Below, piece after piece: positions 15,585 to 22,959 of a DNA stretch of 44,731 nt. Both the position numbers and the translations under genes were made by a program. This stretch comes from Planococcus koreensis. GTDB lineage: Bacteria > Bacillota > Bacilli > Bacillales_A > Planococcaceae. Positions within the stretch are counted from its first letter, which is position 1, and each line of letters starts with the position of its first letter. The stretch lies in the NCBI RefSeq assembly GCF_004761975.1, contig NZ_RQII01000021.1, forward strand, positions 1-44,731. The letters run 5' to 3'. The notes below the pieces were generated by a model. That model had not been told where the DNA came from. It was given only the letters and a program-made list of their open reading frames with translations, and did no database searches.

Positions 15585-15800
15585 ATGGAACGTTCGTTTT
15601 ATCAATTTGCGTTAAAATACCGCGGCAAGCTGGTCGAAGACGACTTTTCCAGATTCGCGGATGCGATGTTCTTGGATCACAGCTTTCCAAGAAGTTCTGA
15701 TAACTTCGAATTACTGTCGCGTTATATTGAAGAAAAAGCACATCCTGTTCTAAAGGCGTCAGCCTTCGATGCGATGTGGGAGGAATATGAAGGGCTATAA
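15585..15800 (+). CDS. yozE: YozE-family small protein (UPF0346)
   Basis: A 71-residue helical protein of the YozE/UPF0346 family, a SAM-like (sterile alpha motif-type) fold of unknown function. The hallmarks are SFYQFALKYRG, DDFSRFADAMFLDHSFPR and the C-terminal FDAMWEEY. The ATG at 15585 follows AAAAGGAGG. It is the first gene after the structured element at 15179-15552. It has no clear promoter of its own apart from AT-rich sequence at the element's right end, so the element may influence its expression. Confidence 0.9.
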   Translation: MERSFYQFALKYRGKLVEDDFSRFADAMFLDHSFPRSSDNFELLSRYIEEKAHPVLKASAFDAMWEEYEGL

Positions 15801-15809
15801 TGCAATGCG

Positions 15810-15838
15810 TTGCACAACATAGAAAAAAACAGTATGAT
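15810..15838 (+). promoter_or_regulatory. Sigma-A type promoter for deoD
   Basis: TTGCAC (15810-15815), a 17-base spacer and TATGAT (15833-15838), 31 bases before the deoD start. Confidence 0.7.
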
Positions 15839-15869
15839 TAGTACGACTAAAATAAAGTGAGGTTTTAAC

Positions 15870-16574
15870 ATGAGTGTTCATATTAATGCAAAAAAAGGCG
15901 ATATCGCCGATACGATCTTATTGCCGGGAGACCCACTCCGCGCAAAGTATATTGCTGAAACATTTTTAGAAGATGTTGTGCAATATAACGATGTCCGCAA
16001 TATGTTCGGTTTTACAGGCACATACAAAGGGAAGCGCATTTCTGTCCAAGGGACTGGCATGGGCGTACCTTCAATTTCCATCTATGTGACTGAATTGATG
16101 AACGAATACGATGTGAAAAAACTGATCCGCGTAGGCACTTGCGGTTCAATCCACAAAGATGTAAAAGTGCGTGACGTGATCATCGCACAAAGCGCTTCAA
16201 CAGACTCAAAAATGAACGAAATCATTTTCAAAGGCATTTCTTATGCCCCAACAGCTGATTTTGATTTATTGCTAAAAGCATATAATGCTGGATTGGAAAA
16301 AGGCTTGAGCTTGCGCGTTGGGAATGTCTTCACGGAAGACGTTTTTTACAACGACCATGCAGAGCATGAAAAATGGGCGGAATATGGCATTCTTGCACTG
16401 GAAATGGAATCGTCAGCACTTTATACCCTTGCGGCTAAATACGGGCGCCAAGCTTTGTCGATCTTGACAGTAAGCGACCACTTGCTGACAGGTGAAGTGA
16501 CAACTTCTGAAGAACGCCAAACAACATTCAACGATATGATCATCGTTGCACTTGAAGCAGCAATTCAGGAATAA
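15870..16574 (+). CDS. deoD: Purine-nucleoside phosphorylase, DeoD type
   Basis: A 234-residue hexameric-type purine nucleoside phosphorylase. It phosphorolyses purine (deoxy)ribonucleosides to base and (deoxy)ribose-1-phosphate in salvage. The N-terminus has the phosphate-binding [13 protein letters not shown]. The core has [16 protein letters not shown] and RVGTCGS, and the ribose-binding [11 protein letters not shown] and SDHLLTGE segments are intact, including the catalytic Asp. The start follows AGTGAGG. It is monocistronic between a good promoter and a terminator. Confidence 0.97.
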   Translation: MSVHINAKKGDIADTILLPGDPLRAKYIAETFLEDVVQYNDVRNMFGFTGTYKGKRISVQGTGMGVPSISIYVTELMNEYDVKKLIRVGTCGSIHKDVKVRDVIIAQSASTDSKMNEIIFKGISYAPTADFDLLLKAYNAGLEKGLSLRVGNVFTEDVFYNDHAEHEKWAEYGILALEMESSALYTLAAKYGRQALSILTVSDHLLTGEVTTSEERQTTFNDMIIVALEAAIQE

Positions 16575-16613
16575 AGGTTGAAAGCGATTCGCCGTTTGTA
16601 GGGCTTATAGCGG

Positions 16614-16644
16614 AAAAGACTGTTTCGGCAGTCTTTTTCTTTTA
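16614..16644 (+). terminator. Terminator of deoD
   Basis: AAAAGACTG and CAGTCTTTT pair around TTTCGG, then a T-rich run. Confidence 0.85.
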
Positions 16645-16708
16645 ATATTCACCAAAGCTTGATAAAATCGATACAGCATGAATGGCATTAATGAAAGTGG
16701 TGAAAGTA

Positions 16709-18238
16709 ATGGATGAAAAGCGTCCCGGCGAAGATCACGAACAGGTCGAGCCAGTTGAAGAAAAACCCTCCCATTTTATTCGGATGAAGACGTTCTATTT
16801 TATAATGCTTGTGTTCACTTTGATTCTATTTACGGCAGGGCTGACCGTCTTTGCCTTGACCTTCGGAGATGACAAAGCGGTAGAAGTCAATTCCCCTGAG
16901 CGGAGAGAATTCCAAAAGCTGTATACAGCATATGATCAGCTTCAAAACGAATATTACGAAGATGTCGACAGCAATAAGCTCATCAACGGTGCTATCAATG
17001 GCATGATCGAGTCGCTGGATGATCCATATTCGGATTATATGAACGAAGAAGAAGCTTCGCAGTTCTTGGAAGGAATTTCATCAAGTTTCCAAGGAATAGG
17101 AGCAGAAGTGCAGGAACGCAACGGCTTTATCAATATCGTTGCTCCGATCAAGAATTCTCCTGCGGAAAAAGCCGGGCTCAAACCGGGCGATAAAATCACA
17201 GAAGTCGATGGAGAAAGCATCCAAGGTTTCAGTGCATCCGAAGCGGTCATGTTGATTCGTGGTGAAAAAGGCACGGAAGTGACATTGACGGTTCAACGAG
17301 GCGAATTGGCGGATCCGATTCAAATCAAGATTGTCCGCGATGAGATTCCAATTGAAACGGTTTATGCAGAAATGATCGGCGACAATGTCGCTCATATCCA
17401 AGTGACCAGCTTCTCTGAAAATACGTACGACGAATTGCAAAAAGCGATAGCTGATATGGAAGAACAAGGCATGGAAGCAATGGTCATGGACGTCCGGCAA
17501 AACCCAGGCGGTTTGCTGACGACTGCACTTGAAATATCGGACCTCTTTATTGAAGATGGTAAAGAAATGTTCGAAGTGCAGTCTAAAGGCGAAGAACCTG
17601 AAATCTATATGTCTTCATCGGTCGATAAAGTGAAAGTCCCGGTGACGCTTTTGATCGACGGTGGAAGTGCCTCAGCTTCTGAAATTCTTGCTGGAGCAAT
17701 GAGCGAATCGGCAGACGTTAAGCTTGTCGGCGAGAAGACGTTCGGCAAAGGTACGGTTCAGACTGCCAATGATATGACAGATGGCTCGAATTTGAAATTC
17801 ACTACCGCTAAATGGCTGACGCCGGACGGCAATTGGATCCACGAAAAAGGTATTGAGCCGGATGTGGAAGTTCCATTGCCAGCTTATGCTTCACTATCTG
17901 TTTTGGATCCATCTGTTGAACTGAAAGATGGCACCATTTCTGAACAAGTGAAAACAGCGGAACAAATGCTGGAGGCCCTTGGCTATGAAGTGGGCAAAGT
18001 AGATGGCGTATTCGAAGCCGAGATGGAAAAAGCGGTTGAAACTTTCCAGGAGGACAAAGAACTGGAAACGACAGGCGTATTGACAGGCGACACGGCATTC
18101 GCTGTGATGGATGAACTCCGCCTGAAAATAGAAAAAGATGATCCTCAGCTTCTAGAGGCCAAAAAGATTATTATGGAAGAAGCGGGCATTAAAGCAAAAC
18201 CTGCTGAAGAAAAGAAAGAAGAAGACGCGAAAGAATAA
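16709..18238 (+). CDS. ctpA: C-terminal processing peptidase, S41 family (CtpA)
   Basis: A 509-residue membrane-anchored serine protease. A cytoplasmic tail is followed by one membrane helix (about 28-51), then a PDZ domain (about 105-185) with the substrate-binding loop. The S41 peptidase domain has the nucleophile Ser in GGSASASE (about 320) and general-base Lys in KTFGKGTVQ (about 346). A peptidoglycan-binding-1 domain follows (about 415-475), then a charged Lys/Glu tail. The PDZ-S41-PG_binding order is that of B. subtilis CtpA and CtpB. It should act at the outer face of the membrane near the wall. The ATG at 16709 follows GGTGA; two upstream in-frame ATGs lack a site. Confidence 0.92.
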   Translation: MDEKRPGEDHEQVEPVEEKPSHFIRMKTFYFIMLVFTLILFTAGLTVFALTFGDDKAVEVNSPERREFQKLYTAYDQLQNEYYEDVDSNKLINGAINGMIESLDDPYSDYMNEEEASQFLEGISSSFQGIGAEVQERNGFINIVAPIKNSPAEKAGLKPGDKITEVDGESIQGFSASEAVMLIRGEKGTEVTLTVQRGELADPIQIKIVRDEIPIETVYAEMIGDNVAHIQVTSFSENTYDELQKAIADMEEQGMEAMVMDVRQNPGGLLTTALEISDLFIEDGKEMFEVQSKGEEPEIYMSSSVDKVKVPVTLLIDGGSASASEILAGAMSESADVKLVGEKTFGKGTVQTANDMTDGSNLKFTTAKWLTPDGNWIHEKGIEPDVEVPLPAYASLSVLDPSVELKDGTISEQVKTAEQMLEALGYEVGKVDGVFEAEMEKAVETFQEDKELETTGVLTGDTAFAVMDELRLKIEKDDPQLLEAKKIIMEEAGIKAKPAEEKKEEDAKE

Positions 18239-18244
18239 CAGGGA

Positions 18245-18268
18245 GGCCCGCGGAAGCGGGCCTTTTCT
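18245..18268 (+). terminator. Terminator of ctpA
   Basis: GGCCCGC and GCGGGCC pair around GGAA, followed by TTTT. Confidence 0.8.
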
Positions 18269-18296
18269 TACGCAATAATATCTCGAGGGGGATTCG

Positions 18297-19178
18297 ATGA
18301 AAGATGTATATTTGTTCAGTGGGTTTTTAGGAAGCGGAAAAACCACACTGCTAAAACACATTATCCAACAAGTGAAAGACCAAGGGCTGGTGCCCGCAGT
18401 CTTTATGAATGAGCTGGGTGAGATGAATTTCGATTCAGATGAAATCGTGGACGGCGTGCCTCAAAAAGAATTGCTGGATGGCTGCATCTGCTGCACCGGC
18501 TCCGAAAAGTCTGAGGCCCAGATCCAGACGCTTTTAGCTGAAGAAGAGTTTGATGTATTGCTTATCGAAACAACTGGCGCGGCACATCCTGTCGAAGCGT
18601 TAGACGCGGTTTTCTCGCCGCTTTTTGCAGAACGGTTGAACTTCAAAGGCATCGTTACGGTTGCAGACAGCAAACGTTGGCTAGACCGCAGCAAGCTTTC
18701 CCCTCAAATCCGATCGCTGTACCTTGAACAAATCCGCCATGCTGATTTGATTCTTGCAAACAAGATGGATTTGCTGTCGGAGGAAGAACAAGCCAAAGTG
18801 ACTTATGAAATACAGTCCTTGAACTCTTCCGCGCAAATTATCCAGACCGTGCAGGCGAAAGTGCCGATGGCTGCCCTTGAAAAAATTGCACCTTCTGTCA
18901 AAGGAGAAGTCCAAAAAGCGCCGGTATCAAAATTGAATCTCAATGCACAAGTGCTGCATTTTGACGCGCCAGTCAAGCGCGACGTCTTTGAACAATGGTT
19001 GCGTGCGCTGCCGGAATCTGTGTTCCGCATTAAAGGCTATGTGCCATTGGAAGGCGACAAGTATCCGCATGCGTTCCAATATGCATATGGGATGGCGCAA
19101 TGGCTCCCAGAATACATGAAAATGCGGCCGCAGATCGTGGTTATCGGTGAAAACCTGGAAGAGGTGAAGCTTCCGTGA
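18297..19178 (+). CDS. CobW/COG0523-family GTPase (metallochaperone type)
   Basis: A 293-residue G3E-family GTPase. It has Walker A GFLGSGKT (9-16), the family metal-binding motif GCICC (about 62-66; the CxCC motif), the switch segment ETTGAAHP and the guanine-specificity motif NKMD. A C-terminal CobW_C domain ends the protein. COG0523 proteins insert or deliver metals, often zinc, using GTP. No Zur-like box is visible upstream, so zinc regulation is not supported here. The start follows GAGGGGGA. An 80-residue gene begins in the overlap GTGA at its stop and is translationally coupled. Confidence 0.9.
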   Translation: MKDVYLFSGFLGSGKTTLLKHIIQQVKDQGLVPAVFMNELGEMNFDSDEIVDGVPQKELLDGCICCTGSEKSEAQIQTLLAEEEFDVLLIETTGAAHPVEALDAVFSPLFAERLNFKGIVTVADSKRWLDRSKLSPQIRSLYLEQIRHADLILANKMDLLSEEEQAKVTYEIQSLNSSAQIIQTVQAKVPMAALEKIAPSVKGEVQKAPVSKLNLNAQVLHFDAPVKRDVFEQWLRALPESVFRIKGYVPLEGDKYPHAFQYAYGMAQWLPEYMKMRPQIVVIGENLEEVKLP

Positions 19179-19417
19179 TTGAAGCTTACCGGAAATTATG
19201 GCCAAGCCGGAGCGGCACTGGTTCGATTGGGAGCATTGAAGAGCTGGAACAGAAAATCCAAATTGAGCTGAACGATGAACTGACCCATCCGCGCGTCCGC
19301 AAATCGCGCCAGGAAAAACTGGACATGGCGCTTCAGCGAATTGCCGAGTCTGATCTCTCGACAGCCGAACAAACCGAATTAGCCCAGCTATACAAAAAGA
19401 TTGCCGCTCAGGAATGA
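19175..19417 (+). CDS. Small helical protein coupled to the CobW-type GTPase, unknown
   Basis: An 80-residue soluble, mostly helical charged protein (ELEQKIQIELNDEL, RQEKLDMALQRIAESD) ending KKIAAQE. It starts at GTG 19175, overlapping the GTPase stop, with AGAGGTGA upstream, so the two are a coupled pair. No cysteine or histidine cluster suggests metal binding. Its last nine bases overlap the end of the convergent MATE gene. That end is a palindrome which encodes KKIAA in both genes. I do not recognise the family. Confidence 0.75.
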   Translation: MIEAYRKLWPSRSGTGSIGSIEELEQKIQIELNDELTHPRVRKSRQEKLDMALQRIAESDLSTAEQTELAQLYKKIAAQE

Positions 19418-19436
19418 GCGGCAATCTTTTTTTGTA
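19391..19436. terminator. Bidirectional terminator inside two overlapping convergent genes
   Basis: Left arm 19391-19410 and right arm 19415-19436 form a stem of about 20 bp with loop GGAA, A run left and T run right. It lies within the last codons of both the 80-residue gene (plus) and the MATE gene (minus), whose 3' ends overlap by ten bases. Confidence 0.85.
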
Positions 19437-20760
19437 TGGCGGCTAAACGGATGGACAATGTGGCTGCTCCGGCAGTTAGTCCGGCGATCAAACCAATCCA
19501 ATAGCCGAAAGGGCCGAAGCCCGTATAGCTGGCCAGCAAATAACCGACCGGCAAGCCGATGACCCAGTAAGAAATTAAAGCCATGATGAATGTAATGTTC
19601 ACGTCTTTATAGCCTCTCAACGCTCCCTGAACAGGTGCTTGGATGGCATCAGACAATTGGAATAAGGCAGCGAAAATTAAAAATTGGACAGCCAATTCGA
19701 TTACAGCCGGGTCGCTTGAATACAGCTCCGCAATGGGTTCGCGCATGAAAAACAAGATTGCGGAGGAGATGAAGCTGAAAGAGATTGCAGAACCTACGCT
19801 TAACCAGCTGTATTTTTTCGCATCACCGAAACGCTTGGCGCCGACTTCAAAGCCCACAAGGATGGTCGCCCCCATAGATATGCTAAGCGGCAGCATGTAC
19901 AGCAAAGACGTGAAATTGATTGCGATTTGATGAGCGGCAATTGTAATGGTGCCATAAGTGCTCATCATCAGCGTCACAGCGGAGAAGATACTTGTTTCCG
20001 CAAACAAGGAAATGCCAATCGGAATGCCGATCAAGGAAATTTCCTTGAAGCGGGCCAATGAAATTCTTGGCCAATTTGTAAAGATGAAGAAATCTTTAAA
20101 CGGTTTTTGCGTATGGACAATCCACATCGCGATCAGCAGCACTAGCCAGTAGGTAATGGCGGAAGCCAGACCCGCGCCTGCTCCACCGAGTTCCGGAAAG
20201 CCCCAATTGCCGAAGATAAGGAGGTAATTGAAAAAGACGTTGATCGGTGCCGACAGCAGTGAAATGATCATCGACACACGCGTTGAGCCTAGCGCATCAA
20301 TATACGAGCGAAGCGTGTTGTAGACGAACAAAGGGACAACCCCGAAGCTTAAGGCGAAAATGTATTCAGAAGCCACCTTTTCAACAGCAGGCTCGAGATC
20401 CATGAATCCGAGAAGATTGTCAATGGAGGTGAAAAAGAAGATAAAGACCAATACTGCCAAGATGATCGACAGGTATATGCCTTGCTGGACCGCTTCTTTT
20501 ACTTCTTTTTTTCTTTTGGCACCCATCAATTGTGCTACAATTGGGGTTATGGACATCAATATTCCAGCTAATCCGATGTAAACGGGAAACCAGAACGAGG
20601 AGCCGATTGAAACGCCGGCCAAATCTTCAGTCCCATACCTTGAAGTCATGTAGATGTCGAAGAATGTCACCAAGTACATGGCAACTTGCGTCACTAGAAT
20701 AGGGACGACGATTTTCCAAAGCATCTGAAGTTTCTCTGAAGTGTTAGTGGTTTCGAACAT
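19408..20760 (-). CDS. norM: MATE-family multidrug efflux transporter
   Basis: A 450-residue transporter with about 12 membrane spans and two internally homologous MatE halves. Motifs include VDIYMTSRYG-like FFDIYMTSRYG in the first half and NFTSLLYMLPLSISMGATILVG in the second. It should export cationic drugs or metabolites in exchange for sodium or protons. The closest B. subtilis relative is probably YojI (NorM). The start ATG follows TTGGAGG. Its 3' end overlaps the convergent small gene and shares the terminator palindrome, which encodes the last residues KKIAAHS. Confidence 0.92.
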   Translation of the reverse strand: MFETTNTSEKLQMLWKIVVPILVTQVAMYLVTFFDIYMTSRYGTEDLAGVSIGSSFWFPVYIGLAGILMSITPIVAQLMGAKRKKEVKEAVQQGIYLSIILAVLVFIFFFTSIDNLLGFMDLEPAVEKVASEYIFALSFGVVPLFVYNTLRSYIDALGSTRVSMIISLLSAPINVFFNYLLIFGNWGFPELGGAGAGLASAITYWLVLLIAMWIVHTQKPFKDFFIFTNWPRISLARFKEISLIGIPIGISLFAETSIFSAVTLMMSTYGTITIAAHQIAINFTSLLYMLPLSISMGATILVGFEVGAKRFGDAKKYSWLSVGSAISFSFISSAILFFMREPIAELYSSDPAVIELAVQFLIFAALFQLSDAIQAPVQGALRGYKDVNITFIMALISYWVIGLPVGYLLASYTGFGPFGYWIGLIAGLTAGAATLSIRLAAIQKKIAAHS

Positions 20761-20804
20761 GCTTTTCCTCCAATATTCCTAAGTGAAATCGATAAATAAA
20801 TTTA

Positions 20805-20813
20805 AGTATAGCA
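20805..20813 (-). promoter_or_regulatory. Extended -10 promoter element for norM
   Basis: Minus-strand TGCTATACT (TGn plus TATACT), about 45 bases before the norM start. No good -35 is seen at 17 bases. Confidence 0.4.
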
Positions 20814-20890
20814 TATAAAGCCGACCCTTAGAGGCGGGCATCCAGAAAGCCGGATGAGCAATTTCAATATGAGAAAGTAGGACTCCAAAA

Positions 20891-21970
20891 ATGAAAAATA
20901 GAACCATATTATTAACGGGCGGCGGAACAGCCGGCCATGTTTCCTTGAACCAGGCATTGATTCCCGAATTGAAGAACTTAGGCTTTAACGTAGAATATAT
21001 CGGATCCAAAGACGGCATTGAAAGCGGACTGATCCCTGATTCGTTCCCCGATGTCCCTTACCATGCAATTGCCAGCGGGAAGCTGCGCCGCTATTTTTCT
21101 GTCAAAAATTTTACCGATCCGGTTCGGGTCGGAGCAGGGCTTGTGCAGGCGCTTAATGTCATCCGAAAAACAAAACCTGTGGCAATTTTCTCTAAAGGTG
21201 GATTCGTATCTGTACCCGTTGCGATGGCAGGCAAATTGATGTCAGTTCCTGTGATTATCCATGAGTCGGATGTCACGCCGGGATTAGCCAATAAAATTGC
21301 AATGCCATTTGCCAACCATATCTTCACCGTATTCAAAGAAACGCTTAAGCATGTGCCCAAAGAGAAATCGACATGCACGGGATCGGTCATCCGCAGTGAA
21401 TTGATGGACGGTTCTGCCGCTAAAGGCAAAGAAATCTGCAATTTCAACAACGACTTGCCTGTGCTGATGGTGATGGGCGGGAGCCAAGGTTCGGCTGTCA
21501 TCAATGAAGCGATCCGCTCGAACCTGACGGCACTGCTGAAGCAGTATAATGTGATCCATCTTTGCGGAAAAGGAAATGCAGACAGCTCATTGATGGATCT
21601 TGCGAACTACAAACAATTCGAATATGTCACTCACGAGTTGCCGCATTTGCTGCATATGACTGATTTTGTCGTTTCACGCGCTGGATCAAATTCGATTTTT
21701 GAATTTCTGGCGTTGAAAAAACCGATGCTGCTGATTCCGTTATCGAAGCTGAAAAGCCGCGGCGACCAGATTTTAAATGCGCGTTTATTTCAACAGCAAG
21801 GCTTTGCGCATGTCGTGGAAGAAGAGGAATTGACGCCGGAACGTTTCCTGGCTGAGATGCAGAAATTGCAAATGGATGAAGACCTGCTGGTTGATGCGAT
21901 GACAAATGCGGAATCGCCAAAAACCGCTTATGAAATGGCGAAGCTTGTCGCTGCCCACACAAAGAATTAA
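20891..21970 (+). CDS. murG: MurG, undecaprenyl-PP-MurNAc-pentapeptide GlcNAc transferase (staphylococcal type)
   Basis: A 359-residue GT28 glycosyltransferase that adds GlcNAc to lipid I to make lipid II at the inner face of the membrane. The N-terminal motif is GGGTAGHVSLN rather than the common GGTGGH. Other blocks are SGKLRRY, FSKGGFVSVPV, IIHESDVTPGLANK, MGGSQGS and the C-terminal SRAGSNSIFEFLALKKPMLL. This wording is closer to Staphylococcus MurG than to the division-cluster MurG of B. subtilis. It is not in a dcw cluster here; dapF follows after 14 bases. It may be the sole MurG or a second copy. Confidence 0.92.
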   Translation: MKNRTILLTGGGTAGHVSLNQALIPELKNLGFNVEYIGSKDGIESGLIPDSFPDVPYHAIASGKLRRYFSVKNFTDPVRVGAGLVQALNVIRKTKPVAIFSKGGFVSVPVAMAGKLMSVPVIIHESDVTPGLANKIAMPFANHIFTVFKETLKHVPKEKSTCTGSVIRSELMDGSAAKGKEICNFNNDLPVLMVMGGSQGSAVINEAIRSNLTALLKQYNVIHLCGKGNADSSLMDLANYKQFEYVTHELPHLLHMTDFVVSRAGSNSIFEFLALKKPMLLIPLSKLKSRGDQILNARLFQQQGFAHVVEEEELTPERFLAEMQKLQMDEDLLVDAMTNAESPKTAYEMAKLVAAHTKN

Positions 21971-21984
21971 TAGAGGTGATAGCA

Positions 21985-22941
21985 ATGGAACTTAAGTTGA
22001 TGAAAGTACATGGCTCCATGAATACATTTTATCTTTACGAAGGTGCAGACCGATCTGATTACGGCGTGCTTGCTGAAGAATTATGCAGGCTGGATCCGGA
22101 AGTTGATGGATTGCTGGCAGTTTTGCCGTCATCGTCATCGTCTGCGAATGCGCGCATGCGTGTGTTTAACAAAGACGGTTCGGAAGCCTCGATGTGCGGC
22201 AACGGGCTGCGCTGTGTAGCGCGCTATGTGTGCGAGCGTGATGGGCTGGAAAATGCGGTCATTGAAACGATGAAAGCAAATTTGAAAGTGGAAAAACAGG
22301 CATCTGACGGCAGTATCGCCATGTATGCGGTGGAAATCTCCCCCGTTTCATTTAAATTGGCGGATCTGCCCATGGCCTATGAAGGCAATGAAGAATGGAT
22401 ATTAAAACCGCTGCCGTTTATCTCTGAGACAATCCTTTTTACGGCCGTGGCTGTACCCAATCCACACTTGATTGGCATTGTTCCGGCAGAGCTGCAAAAA
22501 GGCGGAGCACATCAACAAAAATGGGCTGAGTTTTTCAATGGGCCGAACGATTATTTTTCAGACGGCGTCAATGTCAGCTACGTCACCAAGGCAGAAGACG
22601 GCATTTTCGTGAAAACTTTTGAACGGGGCGTCGGATTTACAAATGCCTGTGGAACAGCTATGACTGCTTCTGCTTTAGTGGGCTGTTTAGCTGGGCTTGT
22701 GCCATACGGAGACGTTTCCGTCTTCAATCCGGGGGGAATGGTCAAGTGTTCAGTTATAAAGGGAGATAGCGGCTATTCACTGCAATTGGCAGGGAATGCT
22801 ACGTACCTTTCCAATCATCTGTTTTTATGGCAAGAGAGCGGCACAAACAGCGAGTTTATATCTTCAGAATTACTTGGGGAACAGCGTGATTATGAAGATT
22901 TCATCTTAAAAACATCAACGATAAGCGGACAATTCGTGTAA
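21985..22941 (+). CDS. dapF: Diaminopimelate epimerase (DapF) with C-terminal extension
   Basis: A 318-residue PLP-independent epimerase interconverting LL- and meso-diaminopimelate for lysine and peptidoglycan. The two active-site cysteines are in MCGNGLRC (Cys71) and NACGTAM (about 220). The flanking RVFNKDGSEAS and SYVTK blocks are intact. It is about 35 residues longer than the usual 275-285, with a C-terminal tail after the last conserved strand (GNATYLSNHL). The ATG at 21985 follows AGAGGTGA. With murG directly upstream it forms a small peptidoglycan-precursor unit. Confidence 0.9.
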   Translation: MELKLMKVHGSMNTFYLYEGADRSDYGVLAEELCRLDPEVDGLLAVLPSSSSSANARMRVFNKDGSEASMCGNGLRCVARYVCERDGLENAVIETMKANLKVEKQASDGSIAMYAVEISPVSFKLADLPMAYEGNEEWILKPLPFISETILFTAVAVPNPHLIGIVPAELQKGGAHQQKWAEFFNGPNDYFSDGVNVSYVTKAEDGIFVKTFERGVGFTNACGTAMTASALVGCLAGLVPYGDVSVFNPGGMVKCSVIKGDSGYSLQLAGNATYLSNHLFLWQESGTNSEFISSELLGEQRDYEDFILKTSTISGQFV

Positions 22942-22959
22942 AAGAAAAGAGAGATGTTC

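Noticed and set aside
18268-18296. Possible Zur box before the CobW-type gene
   Set aside because: The short gap shows no palindrome resembling the Zur site.
22954-22959. Alternative ATG start for the PAS-GGDEF protein
   Set aside because: It directly abuts the AGAGAG site; the ATG at 22960 has proper spacing.
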